A stretch of DNA of 64,000 nucleotides from CAVPHV01 sp963821095 (GTDB taxonomy: Bacteria; Actinomycetota; Acidimicrobiia; Spongiisociales; UBA5794): positions 62,001-126,000 of the forward strand of contig CAWGCJ010000023.1 of NCBI GenBank assembly GCA_963821095.1, in the 5' to 3' direction. Of this stretch, positions 34,062 to 43,856 are shown piece by piece; positions within the stretch are counted from its first letter, which is position 1, and every line of letters starts with the position of its first letter. The position numbers and the translations under genes are program-made. Below the pieces are notes generated by a model that ran no database searches, was not told where the DNA came from, and saw only the letters and a program-made list of their open reading frames with translations.

Positions 34062-35234
34062 ATGGAATTTCGGCGTATCAACAATCTGCCCCCGTACGTG
34101 TTTGCCCAAGTCAACGATCTGAAGATCGAGGCGCGCCGGGCGGGCGAGGATGTGATCGACCTCGGTTTTGGGAACCCGGACATCCCATCGCCCCCGCAGG
34201 TCGTCGAGAAGCTGGTGGAGGCTGCTCGCAACGACCGCAATCATGGCTACTCGGCTTCCCGTGGCCTGCCCAACCTCCGCAAAGCGGTTGCGGACCGATA
34301 CCGCCGCCGGTTCGGCGTCGAACTCGACCCGGATAGCGAAGTGATCAGCACCATCGGGGCCAAAGAGGGCCTTTCCCACCTGATGTGGACGCTGGTCCAG
34401 CCCGGTGATGTCGCATTGGTTCCAGAGCCCTCCTACCCGATCCACATCTACGCCCCGGTACTGGCCGGCGCCGAGGTGCGGCGGGTCCATCTCTCGCTCG
34501 AGGCCGATTTCTTCGAAGATATGCACCAGGTGTTCCTCGACACCTGGCCGAGGCCACGGGTCATCCTGACTTCGTTCCCGCACAATCCGACGACGGCGTG
34601 CGTCGATCTGGAGTTCTTCGAGCGACTGGTGCGCTTCGCCCAGGAGCACGAGGTCATGTTGGTGCACGACTTCGCCTACGCCGAGATCCACTTCGATGGT
34701 TACCGGCCGCCGAGCCTGCTCCAGGTGCCCGGGGCCAAGGATGTCGGAGTCGAGTTGTACACCCTCTCCAAGAGTCACTCGATGGCCGGTTGGCGGGTCG
34801 GTTTTGTCGTCGGCAATCCGGAAATGGTGGCAGCGCTCGCCAAGCTCAAGTCGTATCTCGACTACGGCACGTTCCAGCCCATCCAGATTGCCTCCATCAT
34901 CGCCCTCAATGAGGGCGATGACTACATCGGCGAGGTCAACGCGGTGTACGAGCGGCGACGCGACATCCTGGTTGACGGATTGAACCGGGCGGGATGGAAG
35001 GTGCCCAAGCCCCTAGGCACCATGTTCGTCTGGGCCGAGATCCCTGAACCGTACGCAGAGATGAATTCTGTCGATTTTTCGATCCACCTACTGAGGGAAG
35101 CCAAGGTTGCCGTCAGCCCCGGTGTCGGGTTTGGCCCCTCAGGTGACCGCCACGTCCGGTTTGCCCTCGTCGAGAACGAGCACAGGGTCGGCCAAGCGGT
35201 GCGGGGGATTCGCCAGGCGCTCACCCGGCTCTAG
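34062..35234 (+). CDS. AlaC-like class I aminotransferase
   Basis: A 390-residue PLP aminotransferase very close in pattern to E. coli AlaC, the glutamate-pyruvate transaminase. Shared blocks include INNLPPYVFAQVNDLKIEARRAGEDVIDLGFGNPD, HGYSASRGLPNLRKAVADRYRRRFGVELDP, TIGAKEGLSHLM, VPEPSYPIHIYAPVLAGAEV, FPHNPTTACVDLEFFE, VHDFAYAEIHFDGY and the PLP lysine in LYTLSKSHSMAGWRVGFVVG. The C-terminus EAKVAVSPGVGFGPSGDRHVRFALVEN matches too. It probably interconverts alanine and pyruvate, though related LL-diaminopimelate or valine aminotransferases cannot be excluded. It converges on glycogen phosphorylase. Confidence 0.88.
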   Translation: MEFRRINNLPPYVFAQVNDLKIEARRAGEDVIDLGFGNPDIPSPPQVVEKLVEAARNDRNHGYSASRGLPNLRKAVADRYRRRFGVELDPDSEVISTIGAKEGLSHLMWTLVQPGDVALVPEPSYPIHIYAPVLAGAEVRRVHLSLEADFFEDMHQVFLDTWPRPRVILTSFPHNPTTACVDLEFFERLVRFAQEHEVMLVHDFAYAEIHFDGYRPPSLLQVPGAKDVGVELYTLSKSHSMAGWRVGFVVGNPEMVAALAKLKSYLDYGTFQPIQIASIIALNEGDDYIGEVNAVYERRRDILVDGLNRAGWKVPKPLGTMFVWAEIPEPYAEMNSVDFSIHLLREAKVAVSPGVGFGPSGDRHVRFALVENEHRVGQAVRGIRQALTRL

Positions 35235-35298
35235 TTCTTCTTCTGTTGCGGAGGCACCGTCGGCCTCGGCGGTCTCGTCGGCGGCGGGGCCTGCCGCG

Positions 35299-37455
35299 TC
35301 ACTTGCCTTTTTGGGTTGGTACCGCCGGCCTTGGCTTCCTCGCCAGCGGCAGGTAGGCGGCTTCGCTGTAGTCGACCAACATCCGCTGCGTCGAGAAATC
35401 GGGGAGGGCCGACACGATGGATTCCTTCATCATCTCCACCCACGCCTGGGGGATACCGTCCTCATCCCGGTCGTAGAACGTGGGGATGACCTCGCTCTCG
35501 AGCAGGTGGTAGAGGATCCCGGCATCCTCGGCGTCGGAATTGGAGTGCTCAGAGAAACCCCACCCGTTCTTGCCGTTGAAGCCTTCGACCCACCAGCCGT
35601 CGAGCACGGAGAGGTTGAGGCCGCCGTTGGCGGACGCCTTCATCCCCGACGTGCCGCTCGCTTCGTTGGGTGGGCGCGGATTGTTGAGCCAGACGTCGGC
35701 GCCGGCCACCAGCGAGGCGCCCAGTTCCATGTCGTAGTTCTCGACGAAGAAGATGTGGCCGGCGAGTTCGTGGCTGTTGGACATCTCCACCACCCAGCGG
35801 ATCAGACCCTGACCCTCGCGGTCGGCGGGGTGAGCCTTGCCGGCGAACAGCACCTGGACGGGTCGCTCCGGGTTGGTCAGGATGGCACGGGTCCGCCCCG
35901 GGTCGCTGAAGATCAGCCCGGCTCGCTTGTAGGTGGCGAATCGCCTGGCGAATACCAGCGTCAGCCGGTCGGCAGGCAACTGGTCGTCGAGCCAGCGGAG
36001 CCGCTCCGGGCTGTGGCCGTGACGGGCGTACTGCTGGCGCAACCGAGAGCGCAGCGCTCGCAGCATGATGGCCTTCTGCGTTTCGTGAGCCCGCCACAGG
36101 TCGGCGGCCGGAATATCGCGCACCTTCTCCCACGAATCGTGGTCGATGACCTCTTGGTCCCAGACCTCGCCGACGGTCTTGTGATATAGCCTGGCCATGT
36201 TGCGGCCCACCCAGGTCTGGGGGTGCATCCCGTTGGTGATCCCGATGGCAGGGCCACCGATGAGATGGCTCCAGTCGCGGGTGGCAATTTCGCCGTGACG
36301 TTGGGACACCCCGTTGGCGATCGAAGAGAGACGAATCGCCAAGGCCCCCATATCGAAGCGACCTTCGTCGTGATCGTGAGCGCGGGAGGATTCGCTGAGG
36401 ATCTTGTCGTCGATTCCGGGCAGGGTGCCGTGGAGGTAGTGCTTCGCCATGGCGAGGTCAAAAACTTCATTGCCGGCAGGCACCGGGGTGTGCAGCGTGA
36501 AGAGCGTGTTCTCAACGACCCCTGCGGCGGCCTCCTCGTAGCTTTCACCGGCCTGGATGCGCCGGCTGACTCGCTCCAGGAGGCTCAGCGCGGCGTGGCC
36601 CTCGTTGACATGCCACACCGATGGGTCGATGTCGAGGGCACGCAACATGCGGGCACCGCCGATGCCGAGCACGATTTCCTGGCAGAAACGCATCTCGCGG
36701 CCCCGCACGTAGAGGATGTGGGTGATTGGGCGGTCGGCCGGATCGTTCTCCGGAAGGTCGGTGTCGAGCAGCAACACGGGGATCCGTCCGACATCGACTC
36801 GCCAGGCGCCGACCGAGACGTCGCGACCCGGAAGCTGCACCGTCACTCGCAACGGGCGGCCGGTGTGGCGGTCGAGCACCTCGCGCACTGGTCGGCGCGC
36901 CGTCTCGAACGGGAGGTACGTGGCTTGCTGGTTGCCGTCGGGGTCGACGGCCTGCTGGAAGTAACCACGCCGATAGAGCAGCCCCACGGCAACCATCGGC
37001 AAGCCGAGGTCGGAAGCGGCCTTGACGTGGTCTCCCGCCAATACGCCGAGCCCACCCGAGTACAGGCGGAGTTTCTGGTTGATCCCAAACTCGGCGCAGA
37101 GATAGGCGATCGGGTCCTCGAATGCGCCGTCGTGATTCTTCGTGTACCAGGTGTCCTCTCCGGCAAGGTAATCATCGAAGAGTTCGGTGACCTCTTCGTA
37201 GAGTTGGTTGAAGCTGACGTTGGCGACGAGTGCTTCCCAGGTCTGGCGTTCAACGACGGGGAGCATGGAGAGTGGGTTGCGGTTCGCCGCCCAACGCAGC
37301 GGGTCGATCCGGCCCCAGAGTTCGCCTGCGAGCGGATTCCACGACCACCACAGGTTGTAGGCAAGGTCGTGGATGCGGTGAAACTCGGGGGGAACGTAGA
37401 ACGGGGCCTTTGGCCCAGCCCAAATCTCGTTGAACATTTCGGGGATCTTCTTCAT
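35299..37455 (-). CDS. glgP: Alpha-glucan (glycogen/maltodextrin) phosphorylase
   Basis: A 718-residue phosphorylase of the shorter alpha-glucan family with the DUF3417-type N-terminus (YVPPEFHRIHDLAYNLWWSWNPLAGELW). It releases glucose 1-phosphate from glycogen or maltodextrin. Marks are LYSGGLGVLAGDHVKAASDLGLPMVAVGLLYRRGYF, HVNEGHAALSLLE, ITNGMHPQTWV, LVFARRFATYKRAGLI, VLFAGKAHPADREGQGLIR and the PLP-site region NNPRPPNEASGTSGMKASANGGLNLSVLDGWW. ATG 37455 is set by MKKIPEMFNEIWAGPKAPFYVPPEF; upstream reading is noise. It ends 65 bp from the convergent AlaC gene. Confidence 0.94.
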   Translation of the reverse strand: MKKIPEMFNEIWAGPKAPFYVPPEFHRIHDLAYNLWWSWNPLAGELWGRIDPLRWAANRNPLSMLPVVERQTWEALVANVSFNQLYEEVTELFDDYLAGEDTWYTKNHDGAFEDPIAYLCAEFGINQKLRLYSGGLGVLAGDHVKAASDLGLPMVAVGLLYRRGYFQQAVDPDGNQQATYLPFETARRPVREVLDRHTGRPLRVTVQLPGRDVSVGAWRVDVGRIPVLLLDTDLPENDPADRPITHILYVRGREMRFCQEIVLGIGGARMLRALDIDPSVWHVNEGHAALSLLERVSRRIQAGESYEEAAAGVVENTLFTLHTPVPAGNEVFDLAMAKHYLHGTLPGIDDKILSESSRAHDHDEGRFDMGALAIRLSSIANGVSQRHGEIATRDWSHLIGGPAIGITNGMHPQTWVGRNMARLYHKTVGEVWDQEVIDHDSWEKVRDIPAADLWRAHETQKAIMLRALRSRLRQQYARHGHSPERLRWLDDQLPADRLTLVFARRFATYKRAGLIFSDPGRTRAILTNPERPVQVLFAGKAHPADREGQGLIRWVVEMSNSHELAGHIFFVENYDMELGASLVAGADVWLNNPRPPNEASGTSGMKASANGGLNLSVLDGWWVEGFNGKNGWGFSEHSNSDAEDAGILYHLLESEVIPTFYDRDEDGIPQAWVEMMKESIVSALPDFSTQRMLVDYSEAAYLPLARKPRPAVPTQKGK

Positions 37456-37573
37456 GGTGCCTTCAGGTGAATGGACGGGCCGCAGTCCGGCGATTGGGCG
37501 ACCCAGTCGGGCGGTTCTCTCATCGGTAGCCGGACCATTGTTGACCCAGAGTCGATGCTGCGCAAGCACGCAG

Positions 37574-38248
37574 CTATCCGTTACACATCGCGGCGAGGGC
37601 CTCCTCGGCCGCCTGACGAGCGTACCTGATGTGGTTGGTGATGTAGCCGCTGTTGACGTGGCCGTGGTAGATGGCGTGGGCGCGGTCACCCACATCGCTG
37701 AGCTCCGAGATGATCGTCGCCTCGAGACGGCGACCTCGCAGGCCTGCCGTCGCCGCCTCCCTGACGATGTCGCCGCCGCAGCGGCGGGCGACTTCCTCGT
37801 TGATGAAGGCGTGACCATTCTCGTGGTCCGCGGAGTACCCAACCGAGCCGTATTGCGGGACGAGTTCCGCAGTTACCGAGGTGAGGACGACAGGGTCCTT
37901 GGTGATGTCGACGTTGTAGAGGGCGTAGGCGAGGGCGATCGCCTTGCCGGATTTGAAGTAGTCGGCTCCGGTGTCGGCCAGCCAGGTCAGATACTCGGTG
38001 TCGCCGGCAATGCGTTTGAGTTCTCGGCTCAGGGCAGGGCTCGACTCCGAGTCGGCGGCTGCCCGGAGTTCGCCGGATAACCCGGCGATGATGATGTTGC
38101 GATCGGGGTTGATCGGGAGCACAAGACGAACCGGATCGGCGGCAATGACGCGCACCCCAACGTCGGGGTCAACGGTCGGTCCGGCGACGCGATTGAGCCC
38201 GATCAGGGCCGCTACGGCGACCACCACAAGCAGAAGCGTGGCCTTCAT
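37574..38248 (-). CDS. Exported protein with an HExxH motif, unknown family
   Basis: 224 residues. An N-terminal hydrophobic segment (MKATLLLVVVAVAALIGLNRVAG) is a signal anchor or uncleaved signal. The rest is soluble and outside the membrane. The region GYSADHENGHAFINEEVARRCGGD contains HENGH (H142, E143, H146), matching the zinc-metallopeptidase HExxH pattern; no third ligand can be assigned with certainty. The C-terminal part (DVGDRAHAIYHGHVNSGYITNHIRYARQAAEEAL) is His-rich. I do not recognise a family, so the motif may be coincidental. It stands alone between glgP and fabD. Confidence 0.6.
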   Translation of the reverse strand: MKATLLLVVVAVAALIGLNRVAGPTVDPDVGVRVIAADPVRLVLPINPDRNIIIAGLSGELRAAADSESSPALSRELKRIAGDTEYLTWLADTGADYFKSGKAIALAYALYNVDITKDPVVLTSVTAELVPQYGSVGYSADHENGHAFINEEVARRCGGDIVREAATAGLRGRRLEATIISELSDVGDRAHAIYHGHVNSGYITNHIRYARQAAEEALAAMCNG

Positions 38249-38356
38249 CTCGTCTGCATCGGAAGAAGGTCACGACGAATTGAGCCCCCACGGCACCAAT
38301 TCCGGGCCATACTCCGCGTTCGTAACCGTTCCCGTCCCGACCAGGTCGTATTCCAG

Positions 38357-39283
38357 ATGTCGTACGCAGTTCTCTTTCCAGGCCAAGGAAGCCAGTTCGT
38401 CGGCATGGGCGCCGACGTGTTCGCCGCCCGTCCCGACTTGCTGGGAAGCGAGGCAGATGCCGCGCTTGGCTGGTCATTGCAGGAGTTGTGTGCGGCGGGA
38501 CCGGAAGAGGATCTGACTCGAACCGACCGAGCCCAGCCGGCCCTCTACGCCACGGCATACGCGCTGTGGGAGGCCTTTCGTGAGGCAGTGGGGTTCGACC
38601 CTGTTGCTGCCGCAGGCCATTCCCTCGGTGAGTACACCGCGCTGGCGGCCGCTGGCGTATTCGACTTCTCCACCGGGCTTCGCCTCGTCGCCGCGCGCGG
38701 TGCTGCCATGGATGTAGCGGCCCAACTCGAGGACTCCGGCATGGCGGCGTTGATCGGCGTAGACGAGGCCACAGCCGAGACGGTTGCTGCCACCAGGCGA
38801 GACGCCGAGGGCCGGCTCTGGGTGGCAAATCTCAATGCCCCTGGTCAGATTGTTGTTGCCGGCGGTGCCGAGGACATCGAGTGGGTCGTTGCCAACGGGC
38901 GGGACCTCGGCGTCCGCCGTGCCATACCGCTCAAGGTGGCAGGTGCGTTCCACTCCCCCTACATGGCCGTGGCGGCCGAACAGCTCGCCGCGGCATTGGG
39001 TGCGACCGTCTTTGCTCCGCCACGTTTTCCGGTCTACGCCAATGCCACGGGTGGGCCGGTCACCGACGTTGCGGCCAATCTCGAAGAACAGTTGGTCAGC
39101 CCGGTGCGGTTCGCCGCAAGTCTCGAGGCGATGGCAGCCGCCGGAGTCGATACTTTTGTCCACATCGGTCCGGGCGACGTCACTGCCGGAATGGTGAAGC
39201 GCACGGTGCCGGACGCATCCGTGCTCGTTGTGTCGGTACTCGACGACATACCCGCGATTGCTGAGGAGCTCAACGTACAATGA
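38357..39283 (+). CDS. fabD: Malonyl-CoA:ACP transacylase
   Basis: Loads malonyl groups onto the acyl carrier protein; 308 residues. The N-terminus YAVLFPGQGSQFVGMG, the nucleophile S89 in GHSLGEYTA, VANLNAPGQIVVAGG, and the catalytic histidine in VAGAFHSPYM are all present. The C-terminal FVHIGPGDVTAGMVKRT completes the fold. It heads the fabD-fabH-fabG-acpP-fabF cluster; fabH starts 26 bp later with a strong ribosome site. Confidence 0.95.
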   Translation: MSYAVLFPGQGSQFVGMGADVFAARPDLLGSEADAALGWSLQELCAAGPEEDLTRTDRAQPALYATAYALWEAFREAVGFDPVAAAGHSLGEYTALAAAGVFDFSTGLRLVAARGAAMDVAAQLEDSGMAALIGVDEATAETVAATRRDAEGRLWVANLNAPGQIVVAGGAEDIEWVVANGRDLGVRRAIPLKVAGAFHSPYMAVAAEQLAAALGATVFAPPRFPVYANATGGPVTDVAANLEEQLVSPVRFAASLEAMAAAGVDTFVHIGPGDVTAGMVKRTVPDASVLVVSVLDDIPAIAEELNVQ

Positions 39284-39308
39284 GGTCCGATCGGAGGGAG
39301 GGAAGCCC

Positions 39309-40383
39309 GTGAGAAGGGCCACGATCACTGGGTGGGGTAAATGTGTCCCACCGGCGGTGCTGAGCAACGCCGACCTCGAGACCGTGATGGATACCACCGA
39401 CGAGTGGATCACCACCCGGACCGGTATCAAGGAGCGGCGCATCACCCATATGGAGACCTCGGACATGGCCGCGGTCGCCGGCAAACATGCCATTGCCGCC
39501 GCGGGCTTGGAGCCGGAGGACATCGATCTCCTCGTCTTGGCGACCTGCACTCCCGACCGGATCATCCCCTCGGCTGCCTCATTCGTGCAGGCCAAGATCG
39601 GCGCTCACAACGCCCCCGCCGTCGACGTGAATGCCGCCTGCAGCGGCTTCGTCTACGGGCTGAATCTCGCCAGCGCCATGGTGGCGGCCGGCAACGCAAG
39701 TCGTGTGCTGCTGATTGGCTCCGAGAAGTTTTCCCCGCTGCTCGATGTTGAGGACCGGTCGACCGCCGTGTTGTTCGGCGATGGCGCAGGTGCCGTCGTG
39801 CTCGAGGCGACCGATGGCACCGACGGGGTGCTGTCGGCGATGCTGGGAACCGACGGCCGCCTCGCCAAGATCCTGACCGTGCCGGGGTCCGGCACCGAGG
39901 ACCCCGATCCCGAGGAGGCCAACGGTCGCATCTACATGGACGGGCGCGAGGTGTTCCGCAACGCCGTTGTCCAGATGGGCGAGGCCGCACGCAAGGTGAT
40001 CGCCGATGCCGGTCTCAAACTCAGCGACGTCGACGTGTTGATCCCGCACCAGGCGAACGAGCGCATCATCGACGCTATCGCTCGTCGGATGAAACTCTCC
40101 CCGGACAAAGGTGTTCATCAACATCGCCTCATACGGCAATACCTCGGCTGCCAGCATTCCGATTGCCCTGACCGAAGCTCTCGCTGAGGGCCGGATCGCA
40201 CCGGGAGCCGTTGTTGCGTTTGTTGCCTTCGGTGGCGGCCTGACCTGGGGAGCAGCTGCACTGCGCTGGGGCGACCGCATCGACCCAATCGCTGAAAGCG
40301 ACGCGGCGCTGCCACCCACAGACAAGACCGGGCTGGACCTCTTCCTCGAACGCCAGAAAATGCACGTTCGGGGGCTGCTGTGA
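39309..40383 (+). CDS. fabH: 3-oxoacyl-ACP synthase III (one frameshift)
   Basis: Starts fatty-acid chains by condensing acyl-CoA with malonyl-ACP. From GTG 39309 (GGAGGGAGGGAAG upstream) the protein is normal through RRMKLSPDK, with nucleophile C111 in NAACSGF and the catalytic His in IPHQANERI. Then the frame breaks at 40107-40110, an AAA run. Removing one A gives DKVFINIASYGNTSAASIP, which contains the catalytic Asn of the Cys-His-Asn triad, and continues to a stop at 40383. The full protein is about 357 residues, slightly longer than usual because of a C-terminal tail. Loss of fabH in this operon would be severe, so a sequencing error is likely. Confidence 0.92.
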
Positions 40384-41117
40384 CAGATCGGGTGGCGCTG
40401 GTGACGGGAGCCTCGCGCGGGATCGGCCGGGCGATCGCGCTGCAGTTGGCTGCCGACGGCCACGTGGTCGCGGTGAACTACGCCTCGAATGCCGCTGCGG
40501 CGGCTGAGGTCGTCGATGCCATCATTTCGGGTGGCGGCCGCGCCATCCCCGTTGCTGCCGATGTCGGTGACGAATCCGCCGTTGCTGCCATGTTCGAGAC
40601 CGTCGCTGATGAACTTGGTCCTGTTGCGGTGCTGGTGAACAACGCCGGCATCACCCGCGACGACCTCATGCTGCGGATGAAGGTGGAGGCCTGGGATGAG
40701 GTCATCACGACAAACCTGCGGTCGGTGTACCTGTGCTCGAAGGCCGCCCTGCGCGGCATGCTGCGGGCCAGGTGGGGGAGGGTGATCTCGGTCGGTTCGG
40801 TGTCCGGGATCGCCGGAAACCCGGGACAAGCCAACTACGCGGCCGCTAAAGCTGGCATCATCGGGTTCACGAAGTCGCTGGCGAAAGAGATCGGATCGCG
40901 CGGCATCACGGCCAACGTCGTGGCACCCGGGTTTGTTGCCACCGACATGACCGCCGACCTCGGTGAAGCGGTCCAGGAAGCGGCGACAGAGAGAATCAGT
41001 CTTGGTCGGCTCGGCCGACCTGAAGAAGTGGCGTCGGCGGTTGGCTATCTTGCTTCCGACGGCGCCGGCTACATCACCGGACAGACCATTGTGGTCGACG
41101 GTGGGTTGGCGTTGTAA
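40380..41117 (+). CDS. fabG: 3-oxoacyl-ACP reductase
   Basis: Reduces 3-oxoacyl-ACP with NADPH; 245 residues, the normal length. The Rossmann loop is TGASRGIGRAIAL, with NNAGITRDDLMLRM, catalytic Ser in SVGSVSGIAGNPGQANYAAAKAG and the Tyr-Lys pair in YAAAK. The C-terminus GYITGQTIVVDGGLAL is the classic FabG ending. GTG 40380 overlaps the fabH stop. Confidence 0.95.
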   Translation: MTDRVALVTGASRGIGRAIALQLAADGHVVAVNYASNAAAAAEVVDAIISGGGRAIPVAADVGDESAVAAMFETVADELGPVAVLVNNAGITRDDLMLRMKVEAWDEVITTNLRSVYLCSKAALRGMLRARWGRVISVGSVSGIAGNPGQANYAAAKAGIIGFTKSLAKEIGSRGITANVVAPGFVATDMTADLGEAVQEAATERISLGRLGRPEEVASAVGYLASDGAGYITGQTIVVDGGLAL

Positions 41118-41144
41118 AGGGACGGAGCCAAGGAGGGCTACACG

Positions 41145-41387
41145 ATGGATCAGGATGAGATCCAAGCGAAACTCGTCGACCTGCTCGTAGAAGAGCTGGG
41201 TATCGACCGTGACAAGATCACCATGGACGCCACGTTTGAGGAAGACCTCGAGGTCGATTCGCTCGGCGTCGTGGAGCTCCTGATGGCGCTCGAAGACAAC
41301 TTCGACGTGAAGATCCCCGACGAAGAGGCAGAGAAGATCACAACGGTCGGCGAAGCCGTCAACGTGGTCGCCGTGAAACTGCAGTAA
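41145..41387 (+). CDS. acpP: Acyl carrier protein
   Basis: An 80-residue acidic carrier protein. The phosphopantetheine attachment serine is S39 in DLEVDSLGVVELLMALEDNF, the universal DSL motif, with PDEEAEKITTVGEAVN in the third helix. AAGGAGG lies 11 nt ahead of ATG 41145. It sits in its usual place between fabG and fabF. Confidence 0.97.
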   Translation: MDQDEIQAKLVDLLVEELGIDRDKITMDATFEEDLEVDSLGVVELLMALEDNFDVKIPDEEAEKITTVGEAVNVVAVKLQ

Positions 41388-41401
41388 CCACGGAGCTGAA
41401 T

Positions 41402-42645
41402 GTGACGAGAAGGCGAGTCGTCGTCACCGGGCTGGGGACCGTCAACCCCCTCGGCCGGTCGATCGATGAGTTCTGGAAGAATGCCCAGGCCGGAGTATCC
41501 GGCGTTGGGCCGATCACCCTGTTCGATCCTGCCCCGTTCACCAGCCGCATTGCGGCCGAGGTGAAGGACTGGGACCCCGAGGTCTACATGCCGCGGCGCG
41601 AGGCGCGCCGGCTCGACCGCACGGCCAGTTCTTCGTGGTCGCGGTTGATCAGGCGCTGGCGGACGCCGGTATCGCCTACGAGGAGGACGACCCGGCGGCC
41701 ACCAGGGCCGGGGTCGTCGTCGGCACCGGTATCGGCGGGATCATCACCACCCAGGACGAGGTCGACATGCTGCGTGAGCGTGGTCCCGACCGGATCTCGC
41801 CGCTCTCGATCACCAAGATCATCTCGAACATGTCCGGCGGAGTCGTGTCGATCCGGCACCACCTCTACGGCCCCAACACCTGCACCGTGACGGCGTGTGC
41901 CGCGTCGGCCAACGCCATCGGGGACGCCGCCGAGATCATTCGCCGCAACGCGGCCGACGTCATGGTGGCCGGTGGCACCGAGGCCGGCATCGTCGAGTTC
42001 GCCCTCGCCGGCTTCTGCGCCTCACGCGCCGTGAGCACTCGCAACGACGACCCGCAAGGGGCGAGCCGGCCGTTCGACCTCGATCGCGACGGGTTCGTGA
42101 TGGGCGAGGGGGCGGCGGCGTTGATTCTCGAGGAGCGGGACCACGCCATTGCCCGTGGGGCCACCATCTACGGCGAGGTTCTCGGCTACGGCATGTCGGC
42201 CGACGGCTACCACATCACGCTGCCTCGACCCGGCGGCGCCGGTGCGGCCCGCGCCATGCAGGCCGCCCTCGACGACGCCGGGATGGCGCCGGCGGACATC
42301 GACTACATCAATGCCCACGGCACATCGACGCCGGCCAACGACGCCACCGAGACGGCGGCGATCAAGACCGTCTTCGGTGACGAGGCCTATCGGGTGCCGA
42401 TCTCGTCGACGAAGTCGATGACGGGTCACTTGCTCGGTGGCGCCGGAGCGCTCGAGGCACTGGCCTGCATCCTGGCGATTCGCGACGGCGTGGTGCCGCC
42501 GACGATCAACTACACCACCCCGGACCCCGAGTGCGATCTCGACTACGTGCCCAATGAGGCCCGCGAGGTCCCAGTTCGCACCACGATGACCAACTCGTTC
42601 GGTTTCGGCGGCCACAACGTCGCCCTGGTGATCGGCGCTCCGTAG
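41402..42645 (+). CDS. fabF: 3-oxoacyl-ACP synthase II (one frameshift)
   Basis: Elongates fatty acids; about 414 residues after repair. The first frame starts RRRVVVTGLGTVNPLGRSIDEFW and reads to RLDRTA. Near 41625 one base is missing from a C-run (GCC-AGT). Adding a C gives RTAQFFVVAVDQALADAGIAYEE, which joins the second frame. That frame contains the nucleophile Cys in CTVTACAASANAIGDAAE, the HGTSTPANDATET histidine, KSMTGHLLGGAGALEAL and the end SFGFGGHNVALV. The enzyme is otherwise complete, so the break is probably an assembly indel. Confidence 0.93.
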
Positions 42646-42692
42646 GTGTGACAATCGGGGACGTTGTCCCTGGCGGGATGGGGTGACTGATG

Positions 42693-42747
42693 GAGCCCTC
42701 CGAGCGAGACTGCGGGTTGAAAGACTCACGGCTCCCAAGGAGGGCTC
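42693..42747. repeat. Inverted repeat just ahead of the IS481-type remnant
   Basis: GAGCCCTCC at 42693-42701 and GGAGGGCTC at 42739-42747 form a 9-bp perfect inverted repeat ending exactly at the transposase start codon. A TGTGAC at 42647, just after the fabF stop, could be the left end of the element. The repeat overlaps the ribosome-binding region (AAGGAGGG), so folding could limit transposase translation. Confidence 0.5.
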
Positions 42748-43537
42748 ATGACATACGCTAGATCACAGCATCCGAACGCGCCGCTCACCCCGGAGGGTCG
42801 CCGCCGCATGGTCGAGTGTGATGTGGAACGCAAGTGGACGGTCACGGCCACGGCGGAACGGTTCCAGGTCGACGCCAAGACGGTGCGTAAGTGGCGGGAC
42901 CGGTTCCTCACCGAGGGTGAATCGGGTTTGCGGGATTGGTCGTCGCGGCCGCGTCGGTCTCCGAACCGGACCCCGCGGCATCTGCGTCGTCGGGTGATCC
43001 GGCTCCGTAAGAAGCGCCGCTGGGGGGCGGATCACATTGGGTATGAGATTGGTCTGGCTGCCTCAACGGTGCAGAACATCTTGAACCGGGCCGGCATCGG
43101 CCGTCTCGATCGGGGAGACCGAGCCACCCGCAAGGTGAAACCTTGCCGGTATCAACGTGACCTGCCAGGCGAGTTGATCCACGTCGATATCAAGAAACTG
43201 GCCGGGATCCCCGACGGAGGCGGCTGGCGTCTCCACGGACGCGGCTACTCGGGTGAGAAGGCCACCATTGCGGGACGAGCCGGGTACCGCTACATCCACA
43301 CCGCCATCGATGACCGCACCCGATTGCCTACTCCGAGATCCTCAACGACGAGAAAGCCATCACCGCCGCTGGGTTCTGGACCCGCGCCGCAGCCTGGTAC
43401 CAGTCGATCGGGATCAGCACGCAACGGGTCCTTACCGACAACGGCGGCTGCTACAAATCCGGGCTCTGGCACCGCGCCTGTGCCGCCACCGGCACCCGGC
43501 AAAAAGACCCGACCTCGCCGCCCCCAAACCAACGACG
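42748..43537 (+). pseudogene. IS481-family transposase remnant
   Basis: Begins MTYARSQHPNAPLTPEGRRRMVECDVERKWTVTATAERFQVDAKTVRKWRDRF, the IS481 helix-turn-helix region. It continues GELIHVDIKKLAGIPDGGGWR (first catalytic D) and YIHTAIDDRTR. Near 43325 one base is missing and the frame changes to AYSEILNDEKAITAAGFWTRAAAWYQSIGISTQRVLTDNGGCY (second D). Near 43500 it returns to KKTRPRRPQTN and ends there: the C-terminal part with the catalytic Glu is absent. The sequence then passes straight into a nucleotide-cyclase fragment. The element is therefore truncated and inactive regardless of the indels. Confidence 0.8.
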
Positions 43538-43807
43538 GCGAGAGAGATCCTCGATCAGGTCAGAGCTCTCGGGGTCGAGATGCGTTCCGGCCTCCACACC
43601 GGCGAGATAACGCTCGAAGGCACCGATATCGCAGGTATCGGTGTCCACATCGCCTCACGGGTGATGGATCACGCGCCGGACGGAGGGATCGCGGTCTCCA
43701 GCACGGTGAAGGATCTGACCGTCGGCTCGTCGTTCCGCTACGACCCCATCGGACCGTTCGAACTCAAAGGGGTTCCCGGCAAGTGGAATCTCTACGTCGT
43801 TCACTGA
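43538..43807 (+). pseudogene. C-terminal fragment of a class III nucleotide cyclase
   Basis: About 89 codons reading AREILDQVRALGVEMRSGLHTGEITLEGTDIAGIGVHIASRVMDHAPDGGIAVSSTVKDLTVGSSFRYDPIGPFELKGVPGKWNLYVVH. This matches the second half of adenylate/guanylate cyclase homology domains, with RSGLHTGE and GIGVHIASR being hallmark segments. The N-terminal half with the metal-binding aspartates is missing, because the IS481 remnant joins it at about 43537. Probably the leftover of a cyclase gene destroyed by insertion and deletion. Confidence 0.75.
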
Positions 43808-43856
43808 TCGCCATCTCGCCATCAGTTGAGGAAGGCGCCGAGAGCCCCGGCATTCC

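Noticed and set aside
35231..35330. Alternative C-terminus of glycogen phosphorylase through a shift in the T-run at 35308-35312
   Set aside because: Other frames give a Pro- or acidic-rich tail, but the present stop is family-like and the alternative would overlap the convergent aminotransferase.
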